A stretch of DNA of 11,555 nt from Gammaproteobacteria bacterium (lineage in GTDB: Bacteria; Pseudomonadota; Gammaproteobacteria; Pseudomonadales; Azotimanducaceae_A), in NCBI GenBank assembly GCA_012960755.1, contig DUAT01000086.1, positions 1 to 11,555 on the forward strand, in the 5' to 3' direction. The notes below the pieces were generated by a model that saw only the letters and a program-made list of their open reading frames with translations, was not told the origin of the DNA and made no database searches. Position 1 is the stretch's first letter; every line of letters begins with the position of its first letter. Below, piece by piece: positions 7,069-11,555 of the stretch. Made by a program: the position numbers and the translations under genes.

Positions 7069-7158
7069 CATCTGCGTACAAAAACAACAACAATTCAAAT
7101 CACGATTAAAACACGCCACAAACCGGGACACACACTTTTCCCTGCCTCTGTATTGGGA

Positions 7159-7186
7159 CCTTTGATGCCTTTGTATAGCACAAAGG
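7159..7186. promoter_or_regulatory. CCTTTG direct and inverted repeats
   Basis: CCTTTG occurs at 7159-7164 and 7168-7173, and its inverse CAAAGG at 7181-7186, in the divergent M20/receptor spacer. The last two form a 6-bp dyad with a 7-base centre, a layout typical of a repressor or activator site. Confidence 0.3.
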
Positions 7187-7198
7187 TGATTCGGCGAA

Positions 7199-7213
7199 CT
7201 CGACCATGTCGAG
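7199..7213. promoter_or_regulatory. Dyad CTCGAC-CAT-GTCGAG
   Basis: This is a perfect 6-bp inverted repeat with a 3-base centre, near the middle of the spacer between the divergent M20 and receptor genes. A 15-base palindrome of this kind would suit a dimeric regulator controlling both genes. No regulator gene is nearby. Confidence 0.35.
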
Positions 7214-7262
7214 ACTCAATCAAGCTAATGTTCCAACCCCCGATGTATTAGTTATCAAAATA

Positions 7263-7297
7263 AGTGAATTTTCGTGCAGTTTTGCGAAAAATGCACT
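7263..7297. promoter_or_regulatory. Imperfect 35-base dyad upstream of the TonB receptor
   Basis: AGTGAATTTTCG (7263-7274) mirrors CGAAAAATGCACT (7285-7297) with one mismatch and one extra base, around a 10-base centre. It ends 59 bases before the receptor ATG, where the promoter should be. It could be an operator or a leader hairpin. No clear -35/-10 pair stands out. Confidence 0.35.
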
Positions 7298-7356
7298 AAT
7301 TTAGCTCGCTAGCTGCTAGGAGTAGCTCTATTGCTAAACCCAAAAAGGAGAAGCCT

Positions 7357-9735
7357 ATGAAAAGCGTCAAAATAGCACTTATGGTAAGTTCGATTATTGC
7401 AATAAGTCCCGCATTGTTATTCGCACAAGATTCTGGTCAAGACAGCGTTCTCGAGGAAGTTGTGGTGACGGCCACCAAACGTGCTTCAACCATTCAAGCC
7501 GTGCCATTCTCGATCAACGCGCAGACGGCCGAGGACATTGATCGCTCTGGTGCCACCAACCTGGAAGAACTGTCGCGTAACGTTGCCGGTCTGACCATTC
7601 AGAATCTCGGCCCCGGCCAAAGCCAGGTGGCAATTCGTGGGGTTTCAGCTGGACAGATCGTCCGTGACCAACCGGGTGTAAAAGAACAGGTAGGTGTGTA
7701 TGTTGACGAGAGTGTTATTTCTTTATCCCTGTTCACACCGGACCTTGATCTGTTCGATCTTGATCGAGTGGAAACACTTAGAGGACCCCAGGGGACGCTA
7801 TTTGGCTCTGGTTCCGTCGGTGGCACCATTCGATTTATTACCAACCAGCCCAACGTCATTGAGTTCGAAGGCTCTATTGAAGCTAACTTGCACACTCTGG
7901 CAGATGGTGAGGAGGGCGGGCACCTGAAAGGGGTGGTAAACCTGCCTATATCCGATACTTTTGCGCTTAGAGCTGTCGGTTATACGACTCAATATGCTGG
8001 ATTTATCGATGCCCTGGGCGAAGGTGGGAGTAAGAAAAGTGATGTTAACAGTGGCGAACGCACAGGCGGCCGAGTATCACTAAACTGGCAGCCTAATGAA
8101 AATCTTTCCATCACGCCGCGCATCATTTTCCAGAGTATTGAAGCGGATGGTTTCAATCGCCAGGAAAACTTTAACCTGTATGCAAATCCATACACAACGA
8201 CACGACCTGCTATTCAACTGGGGGATCGTGAACAATACCTGCTGTTAAACGAAGCGTTTGAGGACGACACGATGATCGCCGACCTCGTCGTGAACTGGAG
8301 CCTGGGTTCATTCGATGTCACCTATGCCGGCAGCTATATAGACCGCGAACTTCTGGTGAGCCGTGATGCCAGTGCCCTTACTGGCAGTGTCAGTGTTGAT
8401 CTGGGCTACGATGATGCCGGAGTGCTACTGCCTTCCAACTTACGTGACACCACCGATCTGCAACAGGTCACTCACGAATTGCGGGTAAGCTCTAATACTG
8501 CCGGTTCGCTGCAATGGGTTGTCGGCGTCTACTTCTCAGATATGGAACGTGAGTATGCGCAACGTTTACCTACCCCGGGGTATGATGTATACACCGACCT
8601 GGCTCTGGGTGACGGCACTGCAGCTGCGACCACCGTGGCCGGTTTTCCTGCCGACTCCCCCTACGCCGCCGACCTGCCGTATGATATCGAACAGACCGCA
8701 ATTTTCGGCGAATTCACGTATGACGTTACCGATCAACTGCATCTAACCCTGGGTGGCCGATGGTATGATTTTGAAGAACAGCGGGACTTTATCTCCAGCG
8801 GTCTATTTTCCAATGCCAATAGAGAGATAGCGGACAAGACCAGTTCCGATGGTTTCAACCCGCGCATCATGGCCAGCTACGATGTTAGCGACGAGGTCAC
8901 ATTAAATGCTCAGGCTTCCCAGGGTTTCCGCCTTGGCGGTGTCAACGACCCCCTCAACGCAACCTTGTGTAACGCTGGCGACCTGGTCACGTTTGGCAGT
9001 TTTCAACAATATGATGATGAAACCATGTGGAATTATGAGGCGGGTATGAAAACGCACTTTGGTGGAGTCGTGTTTAACGCTGCCGTTTTCTACACCGATA
9101 TTGAAGATCTACAGGTCACGCTGGATGCTGGCTCCTGCTCATCGCGGATTTCTTTTAATGTGGAAGAAGCGCACACCTTTGGTGTTGAATTCGAGTTTAC
9201 CGTGTCGCCTACCGACGGTCTGTTGCTGAGTTTGGCGGGCGTACTGCTGGAAGCTGAGTTCGATTCCACAGTACTCGACGATACCGGATCAATACTGGGT
9301 GGTGTCGAGGATGGCAATCGCCTGGCTTCCGTCCCTGAAATTCAACTCGCGGCCGCTGGCACCTACTCTTTTCCCATCCAGATGTTTGGCGCGAGTGAAG
9401 CCTATCTGACCGCCGTGTTCCAGTACACGGGGAATCGATACACCCAACCGAGTGATCAAATCAGTGGCGCTGGCGATTTCACCTCGGGCCTGGCGTTTGG
9501 CGGTGCATCCGGCACAGATGTTACCAGCCTGAACCTGAAGCTGGATGCTTACAACGAGGTCAATCTTCGAAGCGGCATCGTTTGGGACACCTGGGAGGCT
9601 ATTCTGTATGTGAATAATCTCACCGATGAAAATGCTGATCTGTCATTTGACCGTGAACGTGGCGGCCGGGCGCGGCTCGCTTTCCGTACCAACCAACCGA
9701 GAACCATCGGAATGACCCTACGCAAGAGCTTCTAG
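7357..9735 (+). CDS. TonB-dependent outer-membrane receptor
   Basis: A 792-residue outer-membrane active transporter. Residues 1-23 form a signal peptide (cleavage near LLFA-QD). The TonB box and plug start are at 32-42 (LEEVVVTATKR). The plug continues through VAIRGVS, DRVETLRGPQGTLFGSGSVG and GGTIRFITN to about residue 165. The rest is a 22-strand barrel with alternating aromatic residues and the usual C-terminal Phe (LRKSF). Length is normal for the family. The start is firm: AAGGAG lies 8 bases before ATG 7357. It is divergently transcribed from the exported M20 peptidase, so the pair may hydrolyse and import one substrate class. The DLDLFDLDRVE plug type is common in marine Gammaproteobacteria and sphingomonads with organic, non-siderophore ligands. 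The ligand is unknown. Confidence 0.95.
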   Translation: MKSVKIALMVSSIIAISPALLFAQDSGQDSVLEEVVVTATKRASTIQAVPFSINAQTAEDIDRSGATNLEELSRNVAGLTIQNLGPGQSQVAIRGVSAGQIVRDQPGVKEQVGVYVDESVISLSLFTPDLDLFDLDRVETLRGPQGTLFGSGSVGGTIRFITNQPNVIEFEGSIEANLHTLADGEEGGHLKGVVNLPISDTFALRAVGYTTQYAGFIDALGEGGSKKSDVNSGERTGGRVSLNWQPNENLSITPRIIFQSIEADGFNRQENFNLYANPYTTTRPAIQLGDREQYLLLNEAFEDDTMIADLVVNWSLGSFDVTYAGSYIDRELLVSRDASALTGSVSVDLGYDDAGVLLPSNLRDTTDLQQVTHELRVSSNTAGSLQWVVGVYFSDMEREYAQRLPTPGYDVYTDLALGDGTAAATTVAGFPADSPYAADLPYDIEQTAIFGEFTYDVTDQLHLTLGGRWYDFEEQRDFISSGLFSNANREIADKTSSDGFNPRIMASYDVSDEVTLNAQASQGFRLGGVNDPLNATLCNAGDLVTFGSFQQYDDETMWNYEAGMKTHFGGVVFNAAVFYTDIEDLQVTLDAGSCSSRISFNVEEAHTFGVEFEFTVSPTDGLLLSLAGVLLEAEFDSTVLDDTGSILGGVEDGNRLASVPEIQLAAAGTYSFPIQMFGASEAYLTAVFQYTGNRYTQPSDQISGAGDFTSGLAFGGASGTDVTSLNLKLDAYNEVNLRSGIVWDTWEAILYVNNLTDENADLSFDRERGGRARLAFRTNQPRTIGMTLRKSF

Positions 9736-9754
9736 AAAAGAACGAGGTTCGGAG

Positions 9755-9786
9755 ACGCTCGGCACCTGCTGCCGGGCGTTTTGTTT
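9755..9786 (+). terminator. Rho-independent terminator after the TonB receptor
   Basis: ACGCTCGGCA (9755-9764) pairs with TGCCGGGCGT (9770-9779), ten pairs with one G-T wobble, around the loop CCTGC. TTTTGTTT follows. It starts 19 bases after the receptor stop. Confidence 0.85.
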
Positions 9787-10417
9787 GCAGGCCAACAAGA
9801 GCGGCCCAGCAAACACGTTTTCAGTCTTAAACATCTACAAAGATCTCTTCATGTCGCTGATTGTGGGTACTGACTTTTTCACTGTGGAAGTCTTGACACT
9901 TCGAGGACTCGTGACTTATTACGTTCTTTTCTTCATAAACCTTGAAAGCCGTGAAGTGAAGATTGCGGGAATGACGCCACACCCTAATGAGATTTGGATG
10001 AAACAGATCGCCAGAAATATCACCATGGAAGGATGGGGTTTCCTTAAAAATTGTAAGTATCTTATCCATGATCGCGATACGAAATTCACTGATTCGTTTC
10101 GTGCCATCATAAAAACATCGGATGTTGTGCCACTCAAACTTCCTGCCCGGAGCCCGAATTTGAATGCCTTCACAGAGCGCTGGGAAAGATCAGTAAAGGA
10201 AGACTGTTTATCCAAACTGATCCTGTTCAGCGAAGTGTCATCGAGACGTGTGTTACGTGAGTACTTAATCCACGATCACACTGAAAGAAATCATCAGGGT
10301 AAAAACAATGTGATATTGTTTCCAGACCCTCTACCAAAAGACAACGGCAAAGCGTCAATTGAGTGTAAGGAGAGCCTCGGTGGCGTGCTGAAATATTGCT
10401 ATCGGAATGCCGCATGA
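9785..10417 (+). pseudogene. Integrase-core transposase, N-terminus missing
   Basis: This encodes the catalytic (rve) half of a DDE transposase/integrase of the IS3-like 'integrase core' group. Counting from ATG 9851, the triad is D8 (VGTDFFTVEV), D74 (LIHDRDTKF) and E109 (NAFTERW). The last two are exactly 35 residues apart, as in retroviral-type DD35E enzymes. RSPNLNAFTERW and RNHQGK are family motifs, and the end SLGGVLKYCYRNAA matches the usual C-terminus, so only the N-terminal helix-turn-helix DNA-binding part (normally ~100 residues or more) is lost. The frame opens at TTG 9785 inside the receptor terminator, with no ribosome site. Transposition is unlikely without the DNA-binding domain. 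No terminal inverted repeats or target duplication were seen. Confidence 0.85.
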
Positions 10418-10500
10418 GTTTTTTGACCATACGGGTATGAAAAATATTGCTTTCATTCATCGAGGTAAAAACAACAGTAACTACCAGCTCTAATTAAATC

Positions 10501-10542
10501 AGGCTAATTGGCTTAGCCTAATTGACTAAGCCTAATTGACGA
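10501..10542. repeat. Three tandem 14-bp repeats (AGSCTAATTGRCNW)
   Basis: AGGCTAATTGGCTT (10501-10514), AGCCTAATTGACTA (10515-10528) and AGCCTAATTGACGA (10529-10542) lie head to tail. The first unit also forms AGGCTAA-TTGGC-TTAGCCT with the start of the second. Each unit carries a TTGAC/TTGGC string like a -35 box. They sit 76 bases before the start of the M36 peptidase frame, so they may be operator repeats for that gene, or the edge of the neighbouring mobile element. Confidence 0.6.
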
Positions 10543-10617
10543 CCCCAACTGGACGATTAAAAACTAGATCTTTTTTTGCTATGTTCGCGATCCCCTCTCC
10601 CCTAAACGGACTAGCAC

Positions 10618-11555
10618 ATTAAAATTAGTCGTCAGAGCAGGTTTGCCAACACCGTCGCACTCGGCGCGCTGTTTTTGTCGGTATTGGCATGGGTTCCCGA
10701 TGGATTAACAGCGCAAGCTCTTGTAACTGAACCAGGATCACAACAAGCGGGCAACTTCGACGCCCGAGTGGATTATAACCAGACGTTCGCGGCCACACCC
10801 CAACCCGGACAGCTGGAGGCCATCCGGGGAATGCGTGACTTGATTCCTGGGCTCGCCGTAACCTACGACAGGGCCACCGGCGCTACGCGGACTCTCCTCA
10901 GCCGTGACGGATATCTGACTGCGGGGGGGTCGACCGCCGATGCGTGGACCATCGCACAGGACTTCATCGTTGCGCATTACGAGCATATGGGCTTGACGGC
11001 AAAGGACCTTGCCGACTACGAGATTTCCGACGAAGCTTACTCGGCTGTAACCGGCGCTACGCACATCAACCTGCGCCAGATCTACCTGGGACTACCCGTT
11101 TACAACGGCCAGTTGCACATTAATATCAGTGGTGACGGCCAAATAATGGGCGTCAACAACACATGCATGCCGGACATCGCCGCGACAGCCGACTCAATCA
11201 TCCCAGCGCTTTCCGCCGAGGGTGCCGTGGCAGCTGTGGCCAATCATCTGGGGATCCAGCTCAACCGGCCGCCGGAGATAATCTCCACGGATCTATCGCC
11301 GACCGGGGTCACAACGGTTCGCACCAATGACATCGTCAGGACGAACATTGAAGCACGTCTGATGTGGTTACCGATCCGGTCCGGTGAAGCGCGCCTGGTA
11401 TGGAATTTCCAGGTGGCCACCCTCGACGACCGGCATGTCTATGACTTCACCGTCGACGCAGCCTCAGGCAAAATCTGGACCCGGTTTGATTGGGTGGTCA
11501 ACGACAGCTACCGCGTCTTTCCCGCACCGCTCGAAAGCCCGAGTCACGCACCGAC
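10618..11555 (+). CDS. M36 (fungalysin-type) secreted metallopeptidase, propeptide region, cut by the window edge
   Basis: The open frame from TAG 10612-10614 runs off the right edge with no stop. Residues 1-34 (from ATT 10618) read as a signal peptide: RQSRFANTVALGALFLSVLA then WVPDGLTAQA. Residues ~70-180 hold the fungalysin/thermolysin propeptide (FTP) fold, with RQIYLGLPVYNGQLHINIS around 153-171. A second, PepSY-like segment follows (EARLMWLPI ... LVWNFQVAT ... DFTVDAASGKIWTRFDWV). The edge falls at NDSYRVFPAPLESPSHAP, the join to the catalytic domain in M36 proteins, so the HExxH zinc site lies beyond the window. The protein is exported and self-processed. No ATG, GTG or TTG begins the frame before the signal peptide; ATT-AAA-ATT reads like MKI with a changed start. 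GC-rich codons differ from the receptor gene. Confidence 0.8.
   Translation, partial: MKISRQSRFANTVALGALFLSVLAWVPDGLTAQALVTEPGSQQAGNFDARVDYNQTFAATPQPGQLEAIRGMRDLIPGLAVTYDRATGATRTLLSRDGYLTAGGSTADAWTIAQDFIVAHYEHMGLTAKDLADYEISDEAYSAVTGATHINLRQIYLGLPVYNGQLHINISGDGQIMGVNNTCMPDIAATADSIIPALSAEGAVAAVANHLGIQLNRPPEIISTDLSPTGVTTVRTNDIVRTNIEARLMWLPIRSGEARLVWNFQVATLDDRHVYDFTVDAASGKIWTRFDWVVNDSYRVFPAPLESPSHAP

Noticed and set aside
10501..10542. CRISPR-like array
   Set aside because: The repeats are 14 bases, directly adjacent with no spacers, and there are no cas genes.
10738..11064. Minus-strand frame of 108 codons at the right edge
   Set aside because: It lies opposite the M36 propeptide, whose frame is open for over 300 codons with clear FTP motifs.

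Overview
The window looks like accessory DNA from a Gram-negative bacterium. A TonB-dependent outer-membrane receptor with a C-terminal Phe and a TonB box makes the outer membrane certain. A Pseudomonas-type AlkB with its rubredoxin suggests a Gammaproteobacterium, perhaps marine or hydrocarbon-associated. That lineage call is an inference. Base composition is uneven: the gene at 831-1940 and the peptidase at the right edge are richer in GC and in GC-ending codons than the alkB and TonB-receptor regions, which points to a mosaic.

Layout, left to right. (1) 122-528 is the broken C-terminal part of an IS91-type (rolling-circle) transposase. It is followed by a hairpin and a CTTG tetranucleotide that resemble the origin end of such elements. 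(2) 831-1940 (+) encodes a LuxI/FeeM-like GNAT acyltransferase fused to a cyclic-nucleotide-binding domain. Two degenerate 100-bp direct repeats flank it (566-665 and 2012-2112). (3) 2145-3352 (-) is a wreck: a Ser/Thr protein kinase without its N-lobe and with a one-base frameshift, joined to what looks like the first ~60 codons of a phytanoyl-CoA-dioxygenase-like gene. (4) 3679-5038 (-) is an intact alkane-oxidation pair, alkB plus rubredoxin, overlapping by 8 bases. (5) 5039-5680 has no intact gene; it holds a long stem-loop and the C-terminal remnant of a PQQ-dependent (alcohol?) dehydrogenase. (6) 5733-7025 (-) encodes a secreted M20 peptidase, and the divergent 7357-9735 (+) a TonB-dependent receptor ending at a good intrinsic terminator. 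(7) 9785-10417 (+) is an N-terminally truncated DD35E integrase/transposase. (8) 10618 to the right edge (+) is the propeptide region of an M36 (fungalysin) metallopeptidase, preceded by three 14-bp tandem repeats and lacking a normal start codon.

How the parts may work together. AlkB hydroxylates n-alkanes to 1-alkanols using electrons passed by the rubredoxin. A PQQ alcohol dehydrogenase would take the alkanol further, but only its tail remains here. The secreted M20 peptidase and the divergent TonB receptor are plausible partners for processing and importing a small peptide-like or amide-containing nutrient. The acyltransferase-cNMP fusion is the most unusual intact gene. It could make an N-acyl compound under control of a nucleotide or another ligand, but nothing in the window names its substrate. 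At least five decayed fragments (IS91, kinase, dioxygenase-like, PQQ dehydrogenase, integrase) show repeated insertion and deletion.
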